This document shows positions 1 through 8,001 of a stretch of 64,000 nucleotides of DNA, piece after piece (within the stretch, counting starts at the first letter, position 1; each line of letters starts with the position of its first letter). The DNA is from Glaciihabitans sp. dw_435 (GTDB taxonomy: Bacteria > Actinomycetota > Actinomycetes > Actinomycetales > Microbacteriaceae), in contig NZ_JAAVUZ010000002.1 in the NCBI RefSeq assembly GCF_018449675.1, positions 391,524-455,523 on the forward strand, written 5' to 3'. Under the pieces are notes generated by a model. That model made no database searches and was not told where the DNA came from. It saw nothing but the letters and a program-made list of their open reading frames with translations. The translations under genes and the position numbers were made by a program.

Positions 1-222
1 GCCGCGGCGGTGCTCACCTCGGACGGCTTCCTGAACGTCAGCGAGGAGTGCGTGCCCCTGGCCAAGTCGGGTGGGGCGAAGGATGGGACCGTGGTGTCGT
101 CCAACCCCGCAGCCAGCAACTCCGTGACATCCGCCGACCTTATTGTTCTGCGGGTCGCACGCTCTGTCTGCACACCGTCAACCGCAACGCCGACGCCACC
201 GACAGCGCCGCCCGCCGGATAA
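1..222 (+). CDS. C-terminal end of a PASTA-domain penicillin-binding protein (partial)
   Basis: The frame is open from the left edge to a TAA at 220-222, so only the last 73 residues are visible. They match the last PASTA repeat of the two complete PBPs downstream, with the same pattern of a Cys after the repeat start (SEECVPL), a DGxVVxSNPxA core and a second Cys near the end (RSVC). The protein then has a short Pro/Thr/Ala tail (TPTPPTAPPAG) that the other two lack. It is inferred to be the third member of a tandem array of class A PBPs. The catalytic domains lie outside the window and cannot be judged. Confidence 0.8.
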   Translation, partial: AAAVLTSDGFLNVSEECVPLAKSGGAKDGTVVSSNPAASNSVTSADLIVLRVARSVCTPSTATPTPPTAPPAG

Positions 223-314
223 CGTTCCGGCGAGACCATTCGGCCGAGGTATACAACCTGGTCGATATACGTCGCTGGGATGAGGCGCGGGAGGACGTCA
301 CTCACTAGCGTGAA

Positions 315-2849
315 GTGATGAAGAACTCTCAACGATCACGTGGTGCCGGGTCGGCGCTTGGCGCGCTGCTGGGGCTGTCGGTATTCAGCGTGATTGCGGG
401 CGTACTCGTCGCGGTGCTGGTCGCACCCGCGATGGCCGTCAGTAGCGCCGCGGCGTCGAGCACCATCGACATCTTCGACAGCCTTCCGTCGTACATCGAG
501 ATCAATGCGCAGCCACAGCAGAACCGGATCTTCGCGACGAAGAACGGTAAGCCCGTGCAGATCGCGACGGTTTACGACCAGAACCGGCAGGAAGTGGCCT
601 GGGACGAGGTCTCGGAGTTCGCCCTGGACGCCGCGGTCAGCGGTGAGGACCGCCGGTTCTTCGAGACCGGCGGCATCGACGTGCAGGGTCTGGCGCGCGC
701 AACGATCCACAACCTGGCGACCGGCACCGCCGACGAGGGAGCGTCGTCGATCACGCAGCAGCTGGTGAAGAACATCCTCATTCAGAAGGCGCTGACGCTG
801 CCCACGAAGGCCGAGCGCAAGGTCGCGCTCCAGCAGGCGGCGGGGCCCACCCCCGACCGCAAGATCCGGGAGGTCAAACTCGCGATCTCGATGGACAAGA
901 AGTACACCAAGCATGAGATCCTGCTCGCATACCTCAACATTGCGGGGTTCGGCGGCAACACCTACGGCATCCAGGCGGCGGCCGAGCAGTTCTACAACAC
1001 GGACGCGAAGCACCTGACGGCGGCGCAGGCGGCGAGCCTCATTGCGATCGTGCAGCACCCCGAGACCCGCAGCCTCAACGACCCCGCGAATTACCCCGAG
1101 AACAAGGAACGCCGTGACGTGATCCTCGGCTGGATGCTCGCCGAGGGCAACATCACGCAGGCGCAGCACGATGAGGCGGTCGCCACACCGGTCGACAAGA
1201 CCACCGTCACCATCACCGAGCCTCGCAACGGGTGCACCTACGCGAGCAAGTACGCGAAGTACTTCTGCGATTACATCCAGAAGAGTGTGAAGGACCTCAC
1301 CGCCCTCGGCGCGGATCCCGAAACCCGGGCCGAGAACTGGAAGCACGGCGGCTACGACGTCTACACGACCCTCGACTACGACCTGCAGACGGTCGCGCAG
1401 AAGGCGAGTTGGGAGCTGGCGCCCGCCAGCGAGACGCGCCTGCGCCTCGGGAGTTCGACGGTGTCCGTGCAGGTCGGAACCGGCCGCATCCTCGTGATGG
1501 CGCAAAACACGAAGTTCGACGACACCGGCGAGACATCAGGCCGCTCCGTGTCATCCGTCAATTTCTCCACCGACAAGTCCTACGGCGGGTCCGGCGGTTT
1601 CCAGCCGGGCTCGACCTACAAGATCTTCACGCTGCTCAACTGGTTGCAGAACGGCCACGGCATTAATGAATCGGTGGATGGCTCGGGGCGCACGGTCTCG
1701 CAGTCCACGTTCTCCGACTCCTGCAACGGCCCGTGGACCGGCCCCTACACGTTCGGCAACGACGAGGCCGGGGAAAAGGGCTCGTACACCGTCGCCGCGG
1801 CCACTGCGAAGTCGGTCAACGGTGCCTTCATCTCCATGTCGCTGCAGCTCGACCTCTGCGAGATCGCCAAGACGGCCAAGTCGCTCGGGGTGCACCGCGC
1901 CGACGGCGACCCGCTCGAGACCCGGCCCTCCTCGGTGCTCGGCGTGAACGAGGTTGCCCCGCTCACGATGTCCGCGGCGTACGCCGGCATCGCCAGCGGC
2001 GGAAAGTACTGCAGCCCCATCGCGGTGGACAAGGTCATCGGCCCCGATGGCGCCACCCTCCCCGGCCAGGACGCAAAGTGCCACCGTGCCCTCGAGTCGA
2101 GCGTCGCCAATACCGCCGCCTACGCGATGGCGAGCGTCATGACCGGCGGCACCGGCGGCCAGTCCAACCCCAACGACGGCACGCCCCACATCGGCAAGAC
2201 CGGAACGACCGACGAGTCCAACCAGACCTGGATGGTCGGGGCGAGCCGCAAGGTGGCCACCGCCGTCTGGGTCGGAAACGTCTCGGGGCACGTGCCGCTG
2301 CGCAGTTACCTCTCGAACGGCTCCTACGGGGCGACGATCCGGCACAATATCTGGCGCACCACGATGCTGGAAGTCGACTCGAAGTACCCCGGCGGCGCTT
2401 TCCCGCCGGCGGCATCCGCTCTCCTCAAAGGCTCCGGCATCACCGTGCCGAATTTGGCGGGCCTGACGCTTCCCGAAGCCACCGCGCAGCTCAAGGGCCT
2501 CGGCTTCACGCTGACCGTCACCGACCAGATCTCGTCGGCGCTGCCCGCCGGGTCGGTCGTGCGCAGCTCCCCCGGCGCCGGAACCATCGCCTCCCGCGGC
2601 TCCGCTATCAGCGTCGTCACGAGCAACGGCAAGCTGGCAAAGATGCCAAAGGTGGTCGGGTTGCAATTTGCGGATGCCTCGGGCCGCCTGTCTGCGGCCG
2701 GCTTCACCACCATCTCGGAGCTCTGCATCCCCCTCGCGCCCAGCAACGCGGCCCGTGACGGCTATGTCGTCGCGAGCAGCCCGGGCTCCGGTCGCACCGT
2801 GAAGCGCACGGATCACATCGGGCTCAGCGTGGGCCGCACCGCCTGCTAG
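315..2849 (+). CDS. Class A penicillin-binding protein (transglycosylase/transpeptidase) with two PASTA domains
   Basis: Bifunctional peptidoglycan synthase that polymerises glycan strands and cross-links stem peptides outside the membrane. In order: short cytoplasmic tail, one membrane anchor (about residues 17-45), GT51 domain with catalytic Glu in GEDRRFFETGG (E111) and SSITQQLVKN, then a transpeptidase domain with STYK (S433/K436), SVN (500-502) and KTGT (628-631), and two PASTA repeats (about 708-773 and 776-844). The GT51 motif has Thr where a His is usual (EDxxFxxH); the paralogue at 3593 keeps the His. The last PASTA repeat carries a Cys pair. A GTG at 315 is followed at once by ATG at 318; either could be the start. 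The order PBP, RidA, PBP, metallophosphoesterase resembles actinobacterial ponA2 neighbourhoods. Confidence 0.93.
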   Translation: MMKNSQRSRGAGSALGALLGLSVFSVIAGVLVAVLVAPAMAVSSAAASSTIDIFDSLPSYIEINAQPQQNRIFATKNGKPVQIATVYDQNRQEVAWDEVSEFALDAAVSGEDRRFFETGGIDVQGLARATIHNLATGTADEGASSITQQLVKNILIQKALTLPTKAERKVALQQAAGPTPDRKIREVKLAISMDKKYTKHEILLAYLNIAGFGGNTYGIQAAAEQFYNTDAKHLTAAQAASLIAIVQHPETRSLNDPANYPENKERRDVILGWMLAEGNITQAQHDEAVATPVDKTTVTITEPRNGCTYASKYAKYFCDYIQKSVKDLTALGADPETRAENWKHGGYDVYTTLDYDLQTVAQKASWELAPASETRLRLGSSTVSVQVGTGRILVMAQNTKFDDTGETSGRSVSSVNFSTDKSYGGSGGFQPGSTYKIFTLLNWLQNGHGINESVDGSGRTVSQSTFSDSCNGPWTGPYTFGNDEAGEKGSYTVAAATAKSVNGAFISMSLQLDLCEIAKTAKSLGVHRADGDPLETRPSSVLGVNEVAPLTMSAAYAGIASGGKYCSPIAVDKVIGPDGATLPGQDAKCHRALESSVANTAAYAMASVMTGGTGGQSNPNDGTPHIGKTGTTDESNQTWMVGASRKVATAVWVGNVSGHVPLRSYLSNGSYGATIRHNIWRTTMLEVDSKYPGGAFPPAASALLKGSGITVPNLAGLTLPEATAQLKGLGFTLTVTDQISSALPAGSVVRSSPGAGTIASRGSAISVVTSNGKLAKMPKVVGLQFADASGRLSAAGFTTISELCIPLAPSNAARDGYVVASSPGSGRTVKRTDHIGLSVGRTAC

Positions 2850-2864
2850 CCGTCCGCAGACGCA

Positions 2865-2898
2865 AAAGGCCGGGCCGCACCACGCGGACCCGGCCTTT
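2865..2898. terminator. Bidirectional stem-loop terminator between convergent genes
   Basis: A perfect 10-bp stem, AAAGGCCGGG at 2865-2874 and CCCGGCCTTT at 2889-2898, encloses a 14-nt loop. The A-run on one side and T-run on the other allow it to serve both the PBP reading in from the left and RidA reading in from the right. Confidence 0.75.
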
Positions 2899-2910
2899 AC
2901 GCAGGGGTTA

Positions 2911-3378
2911 TCAGGCGAATTCGAAGACGAACTCGATCTCGACCGGCGAATCCAGGGGCAGGACGGTCAGCCCCACGGCGCTGCGGGCGTGCTGGCCCGT
3001 CTCCCCGAAGATCTGGCCGAGCAGCTCGGACGCTCCGTTAATAACACCGGGCTGGCCGGTGAAGGACGGGTCGGATGCCACGAACCCGACGACCTTCACG
3101 ACGCGGGTGATGCGGTCCAGCGACCCGATGACACTCTTGGCCGCCGCGAGCCCGTTGAGCACGCAGATGGCGGCGAGGGCTTTCGCGTCCTCGGCGGAGA
3201 CTCCGTCGGCGGCGCCTACCTTGCCGCTGTGGGAGAGGGCGCCTTTGACGAACGGCAGTTGCCCCGAGGTGAATACGAGGTTGCCCGTGATGACGGCGGG
3301 AACGTACGCGGCGACGGGAGCCGCGACATCCGGCAATTCGATTCCGAGCTCTGCCAGACGCTCATCGATGCGGCTCAT
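2911..3378 (-). CDS. ridA: RidA (YjgF/YER057c/UK114) family protein
   Basis: A 155-residue protein of the RidA superfamily, whose characterised members hydrolyse reactive enamine/imine intermediates from PLP enzymes. The family pattern is visible in NLVFTSGQLPF and in the C-terminal LPLDSPVEIEFVFEF strand. Members of this longer actinobacterial subgroup do not always carry the catalytic Arg of canonical RidA, so imine deaminase activity is an inference. The start overlaps the stop of the upstream DUF4177 gene (ATGA), so the two are translationally coupled. The gene ends at the shared terminator facing the PBP. Confidence 0.85.
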   Translation of the reverse strand: MSRIDERLAELGIELPDVAAPVAAYVPAVITGNLVFTSGQLPFVKGALSHSGKVGAADGVSAEDAKALAAICVLNGLAAAKSVIGSLDRITRVVKVVGFVASDPSFTGQPGVINGASELLGQIFGETGQHARSAVGLTVLPLDSPVEIEFVFEFA

Positions 3379-3539
3379 GATGCGTCCGCGTTCGTCTGGC
3401 GCTTCATGTAGGCGACCAATCCGCCCTCGGGGCCGACGACGATTTGCACCAGTTCCCAGCCCTCGGAGCCCCAGTTATTGAGGATGGCTGAGGTCGCGTG
3501 AATCATCAGCGGGGTGGTCAAGTATTCCCAGGTGGGCAT
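3375..3539 (-). CDS. DUF4177-like small protein
   Basis: A 54-residue ORF (MPTWEYLTTPLMIH... to ...AYMKRQTNADAS) with the Trp-Glu-Tyr opening, an NNWGSEGWELV core and a conserved PEGGLVAYMKR end, typical of DUF4177. The function of the family is unknown. A GAAGG ribosome-binding site lies about 8 nt before the ATG, and the TGA overlaps the ATG of ridA by four bases. A small DUF4177 gene next to RidA near a PASTA PBP is a recurrent actinobacterial arrangement as far as I recall. Confidence 0.8.
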   Translation of the reverse strand: MPTWEYLTTPLMIHATSAILNNWGSEGWELVQIVVGPEGGLVAYMKRQTNADAS

Positions 3540-3592
3540 TTGTGGGCCTTCATTCAGCTTGAGTTCGGCGTTGATCGCTTACCCTTGATTCT

Positions 3593-6139
3593 ATGTCTGC
3601 CCAAAAACCCCGATCCGGAAGTGTGCTCGCGGCGCTTCTTGGCACCCTCGGCTTCAGCGTTCTTGCCGGTCTTCTGGTGGCCGTGATGGTCACACCGGCC
3701 ATCGCCATCACCGGAGCCACGGTCAACAGTTCCATCGGCATCTTCGACAGCCTGCCCAGCTTCATCGAGATCGACCAGCAGCCTGAGCAGAACCGAATCT
3801 TCGCGACGAAGGACGGCAAGCCGTACCAGATCGCCACCATTTTCGACCAGAACCGCGAAGAAGTGACCTGGGACAACGTCTCGGATGCAGCGAAGGATGC
3901 CGCGGTCAGCGGTGAAGACAAGCGCTTCTACGAGCACGGTGGAGTGGACATCCAGGGCATCATTCGCGCGGGCGTCGGCAACCTGTCGGGCAAGGAACTG
4001 CAGGGTGCATCCACGATCACCCAGCAGGTCGTCAAGAACATCTACGTTCAGCAGGCGCTGGAGAAGGACACGGCCGAGGAGCGTACGAAGGCGTACAACG
4101 AGGCAGTCTCCCCCAGCATCGAGCGCAAGCTGAAGGAAATGAAGCTCGCGATCTCGTTGGAGAAGCAGTACTCCAAGCAGCAGATTCTGCTGGCATACCT
4201 CAACATCGCGTTCTTCGGCGATAACGCATACGGCATCCAGGCAGCTGCCGAGCACTACTTCAGCGTTTCCGCAAAGGATCTGACGGTGACCCAGGCCGCG
4301 AGCCTCATCGCCATCGTGCAGGAGCCGTCCACGCGAAGCCTGCAGGACCCGGCGAATTACCCCGCAAACCTCGTGCGCCGTGACTTCATCATCAACTCGA
4401 TGTACACGGACGGCAAGATCACCGCTGCCGAGCGCGACACCGCCCTCGCCGCCAAGCTCGACAAGACGACGATCAAGATCTCGGATCCCCGCAACGGCTG
4501 TATCTCGGCGAACAAGTACTCCAAGTTCTTCTGTGATTACGTGCGTCAACTCGTCAAGGACCTGCCCGCCTTCGGCGCCAATGCCACCGAACGCGCGGCG
4601 AACTTCAAGCGCGGTGGGTACGACATCTACACCACGCTTGACGTCAACCTGCAGACCGTGGCCACCAAGGCGAACCAGAAGTACGCCCCCAATGACTACG
4701 CCCAGCTGAAACTGGGTAGCTCGACCGTCTCGGTCGAGGTGGGCACCGGACGCATCCTGGTCATGACCGAGAACAAGGTCTTCAACGACACCGAAAAGGG
4801 TGGCGGCAAGACCGCAACCGCCGTCAACTTCTCCACCGACAAGGCATACGGAGGCTCGAGCGGATTCCAGCCCGGATCGACGTACAAGCCCTTCACCCTT
4901 CTCACCTGGCTCAAGGCCGGGCACGGCCTGAACGAGTCGGTCAACGGCTCGGGCCGCACCGAGGCTGCCTCCAGCTTCACCGACTCCTGCACCCCCGGTG
5001 GGTGGGGCGGTCCGTTCACCTTCAAGAACGATGACAGCCGCGGCGGACAGATGACCGTCGCCACCGGAACGCAGTACTCGGTCAACGGTGTCTTCGTCTC
5101 CATGGCGTTGAAGCTCGACCTCTGTGACATCCGCAACACCGCACAGGCGTTTGGCGTCCACCGTGCCGATGGAACCCCGCTGCAGACCAACCCGTCGTCC
5201 GTCCTCGGAACGAACGAGGTCGCCCCGCTGACCATGGCCGCCGCGTACGCCGGCATCGCCAACAGCGGCATGTACTGCGCACCGATCGCCGTCGACAAGA
5301 TCATCGGACCCGACGGTAAGGAACTGGCCGGCCAGGCACAGACCTGCAAGCAGGCAATCGATGCGGATGTCGCGAACACCGCAGCCTTCGCGATGCAGAA
5401 GGTCATGACGGCCGGTACCGGTACCGCCTCGAACCCGTACGACGGTGTCGAGTACATCGGTAAGACGGGAACCACTGACGACTCGGTTCACACGTGGATG
5501 GTCGGAGCAAGCCGCAAGGTTGCCACCGCCGTCTGGGTGGGAAACATCTCGGGCAAGGTCCCGCTGCGAAGCGTGTACACCGCCTACGGTCAAACCGCCG
5601 TCATGCGACACCAGATCTTCAAAACCGTGGCAACGGCCATCGACAAGGTCTCGAAGTACCGGGGCGGCGACTTCCCCAGTGCCACGGCGTCGATGCTCGT
5701 GGGCTCGGGCGTAAAGGTGCCCTCGTTGAGTGGTAAGAGCTACGACTACGCAAAGTCTGTGCTCGAGGCATCCGGCTTCAAGGTCAAGAATGGTGGCACC
5801 GTCACCTCCTCGGTTTCCGAGGGCGACATCGCCAAGAGCAGCCCCTCGTCGGGCACCCTGGTGTCGCGCGGTGACGAGGTGACGATCTACACCTCCAACG
5901 GCCAGCTCACCTCGATGCCGAACATCGTCGGCGACGGGCAGCAATCCGTCGATTCCGCCCAGGCGACGCTCTCGGGAGCAGGCTTCACCTCGATCAAGAC
6001 CCAGTGTCAGACGCTCGCCGCGGGCGATGCCGGTCGTGACGGCAAGGTCGTCGGGTCCAACCCCACGGCCGGAAAGTCGCTGCGATACGACAACAACGTG
6101 ACGATCTTCTACGGCTCGCTCGACTGCTCCAAGCCGTAA
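3593..6139 (+). CDS. Class A penicillin-binding protein with two PASTA domains, tandem paralogue
   Basis: An 848-residue paralogue of the upstream PBP, alignable end to end. It has a membrane anchor (about 11-38), a GT51 domain with the canonical GEDKRFYEHGG (catalytic E108) and STITQQVVKN, a transpeptidase domain with STYK (S429/K432), SVN and KTGT, and two PASTA repeats with the same Cys pair near the end. Unlike the copy at 315 its GT51 motif keeps the usual His. The start ATG is the first in-frame codon and aligns with the N-terminus of the paralogue. The stop TAA shares one base with the ATG of the metallophosphoesterase, so both are probably co-transcribed. Confidence 0.94.
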   Translation: MSAQKPRSGSVLAALLGTLGFSVLAGLLVAVMVTPAIAITGATVNSSIGIFDSLPSFIEIDQQPEQNRIFATKDGKPYQIATIFDQNREEVTWDNVSDAAKDAAVSGEDKRFYEHGGVDIQGIIRAGVGNLSGKELQGASTITQQVVKNIYVQQALEKDTAEERTKAYNEAVSPSIERKLKEMKLAISLEKQYSKQQILLAYLNIAFFGDNAYGIQAAAEHYFSVSAKDLTVTQAASLIAIVQEPSTRSLQDPANYPANLVRRDFIINSMYTDGKITAAERDTALAAKLDKTTIKISDPRNGCISANKYSKFFCDYVRQLVKDLPAFGANATERAANFKRGGYDIYTTLDVNLQTVATKANQKYAPNDYAQLKLGSSTVSVEVGTGRILVMTENKVFNDTEKGGGKTATAVNFSTDKAYGGSSGFQPGSTYKPFTLLTWLKAGHGLNESVNGSGRTEAASSFTDSCTPGGWGGPFTFKNDDSRGGQMTVATGTQYSVNGVFVSMALKLDLCDIRNTAQAFGVHRADGTPLQTNPSSVLGTNEVAPLTMAAAYAGIANSGMYCAPIAVDKIIGPDGKELAGQAQTCKQAIDADVANTAAFAMQKVMTAGTGTASNPYDGVEYIGKTGTTDDSVHTWMVGASRKVATAVWVGNISGKVPLRSVYTAYGQTAVMRHQIFKTVATAIDKVSKYRGGDFPSATASMLVGSGVKVPSLSGKSYDYAKSVLEASGFKVKNGGTVTSSVSEGDIAKSSPSSGTLVSRGDEVTIYTSNGQLTSMPNIVGDGQQSVDSAQATLSGAGFTSIKTQCQTLAAGDAGRDGKVVGSNPTAGKSLRYDNNVTIFYGSLDCSKP

Positions 6140-7107
6140 TGGCTCACTCCATCGGCAAGGCCGCTGTCTCCACGCTCGGCGTGGCGGCAGCGGCCGGCGT
6201 GGCCGCCTTCGCGTACGGAGCTCTCGTCGAGCGCAAGGCGTTCACGGTGCGACACGAGACCCTTCCCGTGCTCGATCCCGGCGCACGTCCCCTGACAGTC
6301 CTGCACCTCTCCGACCTCCACATGGCACCGTGGCAGGTCGACAAGCAGGAGTGGGTCCGTTCGCTGACGGTTTACGAGCCCGACCTCATCGTCAACACCG
6401 GCGACAACCTCGGCCACGTCGAGGGACTTGCGGGCGTCGAGTACGCCCTCGAGCCCTTCCGTAACGTCCCAGGCGTCTTCGTGTACGGCTCGAACGACTA
6501 TTACGGCCCCACGCCCAAGAACCCGCTGAAATACTTCATGGCGCCCAGCTCGCACGCTCCCAAGCAGGCGAAGCTCGACGTCGAGGGCCTCACAAGTTTC
6601 TTCGAGGACTCCCTCGGCTGGCTCGACCTCAACAACCTCTCCCGCGCGATGCTCATCAAGGGCTCCCGTCTCGAGTTCTTCGGAACCAATGACGCGCACC
6701 GCCAGTGGGACCGTCTCGACCGCCTCCCCGGAGCGATCGACGAGATGCGCGAAAATGTGGCGTGGGTGGATGACACGGCCGGCCCCGACGTCGTCAGCAT
6801 CGGTGTTACCCACGCCCCGTACCAGCGCGTTCTCGATGCCTTCGTCACCTACGGCGCCGACGTGATCTTCGCCGGACACACCCACGGTGGACAGGTTCGC
6901 GTACCCGGTTTCCCGGCTCTCGTCACCAATTGCGACATTCCGCGCGACCAGGCCCAGGGCCTTTCGCTGTGGAATCACGCGCAGAGAACCGCGTATTTGA
7001 ACGTCTCTGCGGGCCTCGGAACCTCGATCTACGCGCCCGTTCGGTTCGCGGTTCCGCCCGAAGCCGTCGTAGTGACGTTAACCGCTCGAGATATCAGCTA
7101 TTCTTGA
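6139..7107 (+). CDS. Membrane-anchored metallophosphoesterase
   Basis: A 322-residue calcineurin-like phosphoesterase. An N-terminal hydrophobic segment (about 10-28) suggests export or anchoring. The metal-binding blocks are DLH (HLSDLHMAP), GDN (NTGDNLGH), a GSNDYY block in place of the usual GNHD, and C-terminal GHTHGGQVR. Its substrate is unknown; related membrane enzymes act on UDP-diacylglucosamine or other phosphodiesters, but nothing here decides this. It begins inside the stop codon of the PBP, matching the actinobacterial habit of placing this phosphoesterase directly after a PASTA PBP, which suggests a cell-envelope role. Confidence 0.9.
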   Translation: MAHSIGKAAVSTLGVAAAAGVAAFAYGALVERKAFTVRHETLPVLDPGARPLTVLHLSDLHMAPWQVDKQEWVRSLTVYEPDLIVNTGDNLGHVEGLAGVEYALEPFRNVPGVFVYGSNDYYGPTPKNPLKYFMAPSSHAPKQAKLDVEGLTSFFEDSLGWLDLNNLSRAMLIKGSRLEFFGTNDAHRQWDRLDRLPGAIDEMRENVAWVDDTAGPDVVSIGVTHAPYQRVLDAFVTYGADVIFAGHTHGGQVRVPGFPALVTNCDIPRDQAQGLSLWNHAQRTAYLNVSAGLGTSIYAPVRFAVPPEAVVVTLTARDISYS

Positions 7108-7139
7108 CGAGGTTCGCGCGACATGTCGCGTGAATTGAT

Positions 7140-7213
7140 CGGGGTGTGGCGCAGCTTGGTAGCGCGCCTCGTTCGGGACGAGGAGGTCGTGGGTTCGAAT
7201 CCCGCCACCCCGA
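7140..7213 (+). tRNA. tRNA-Pro (anticodon CGG)
   Basis: A 74-nt cloverleaf. The acceptor stem CGGGGTG pairs with CACCCCG, the anticodon arm CCTCG/CGAGG holds the loop TTCGGGA with anticodon CGG, and the T arm carries GGTTCGAATCC. The discriminator base is A and no CCA is encoded. A strong terminator follows 7 nt later. Confidence 0.96.
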
Positions 7214-7220
7214 CACACCT

Positions 7221-7250
7221 AAAGGAGCCGCACATTGTGCGGCTCCTTTT
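7221..7250 (+). terminator. Intrinsic terminator after tRNA-Pro
   Basis: A perfect 13-bp stem, AAAGGAGCCGCAC / GTGCGGCTCCTTT, with a 3-nt loop ends in a T-run. It is placed to end the tRNA transcript and any read-through from the PBP/phosphoesterase genes. Confidence 0.9.
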
Positions 7251-7385
7251 GTGTTTCCCGGCGCCTCTCGCCGCCCGCCCTGTGCGCGAGTGCTCATCCC
7301 CGGCCCCGAGCCGTCGTCGCCCGCCCCGCGCAGGGGTGCCCGTCGCCGCCTGCGTCCAGGACTTCCCCACCACCCCCGGCATCAC

Positions 7386-7447
7386 GACGGGCGAGTTAGG
7401 CGCTTGCGGGCGAGCGCGCAGGCCCGCTTTGGCCTAACTCACCCGTC
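7386..7447. repeat. Nested inverted repeat (REP-like or hairpin)
   Basis: Arms GACGGGCGAGTTAGGC (7386-7401) and GCCTAACTCACCCGTC (7432-7447) match at 15 of 16 positions. Inside them GCGGGC (7406-7411) and GCCCGC (7422-7427) form a second stem. There is no T-tract, so it is not an obvious terminator. The core GGGCGAGTT recurs in other intergenic hairpins of the window. Confidence 0.7.
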
Positions 7448-7473
7448 ATTTCTCGGGCGCTTGGGTCTTACGT

Positions 7474-7682
7474 CCGAACTCGCCCGGTTTCTCGTGACGA
7501 GGCCCGAAATTGCGCCCGGACATACGTGATTTGGCCGCCGCATGCGCCGAACTCGTCCGTGGTGGGACTGCTCCCGGCGAACGCGCTGCCGAACTCGCCC
7601 GCGTTGGACCGCGTCCTATGCACCTGCCGCCGAACTCGCCCGTCTTTCACATCAATGTCGCGCCTGCCGCCGAACTCGCCCT
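7474..7682. repeat. Five spaced copies of a CCGAACTCGCCCG-type 13-mer
   Basis: Copies start at 7474, 7547, 7589, 7630 and 7670, all in the same orientation, with one or no mismatch to CCGAACTCGCCCG (7547 has T for C, 7670 ends in T). The spacers of about 27-60 bp are unrelated to one another. The same motif is found in the spacer near 19.4 kb in the opposite orientation. Confidence 0.7.
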
Positions 7683-8001
7683 GGTGACGGCCACGCGGGC
7701 GGGCACAGACAGGCGCACCGCGGGGTGGCGATCGTGCTTCCGGGAGTCGAATTCGGTCGATTTTGGCGAGCGCGGGCCGAAAATCGTGACGGCCGTTAGG
7801 AGGACTAAATAGGGTACAAAATTCTGCGAAAAACGCGATCGAGTGTCTTATTTGACCCTAAAGGGGGCCAAATTCCGCCAAATTACCCCGTTTTCCGATC
7901 GGGCTCGTGGCTAGGTTGGAAAACGTCCGACGGCACCGACGATGAGGCTCACGCGAAGGCGTGACATCACCGCCCGCGCGGGTCGCGACGCGACTTGACC
8001 C

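Larger units (their letters stand above)
7251..8001. other. Intergenic spacer rich in inverted and interspersed repeats
   Basis: No frame in these 750 bases looks like a real gene. The left half contains a long imperfect inverted repeat and five spaced copies of a CCGAACTCG-type 13-mer, listed separately. The right half (about 7800-7915) turns AT-richer and contains AATAGGGTACAAAA at 7808-7821, whose reverse complement recurs exactly at 63900-63913. No clear ribosome-binding site precedes the ATG of the glycosyltransferase at 8002. Confidence 0.6.

Noticed and set aside
3554..5944. Minus-strand open frame of 796 codons opposite the second PBP
   Set aside because: It lies fully antisense to a PBP with all catalytic motifs and has no recognisable domain.
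7474..7682. Possible CRISPR array
   Set aside because: The repeat is only 13 bp, spacing is irregular and no cas genes are near.
7140..8001. Integrated element using tRNA-Pro as attachment site
   Set aside because: No integrase gene follows and no duplicate of the tRNA 3' end was seen downstream.
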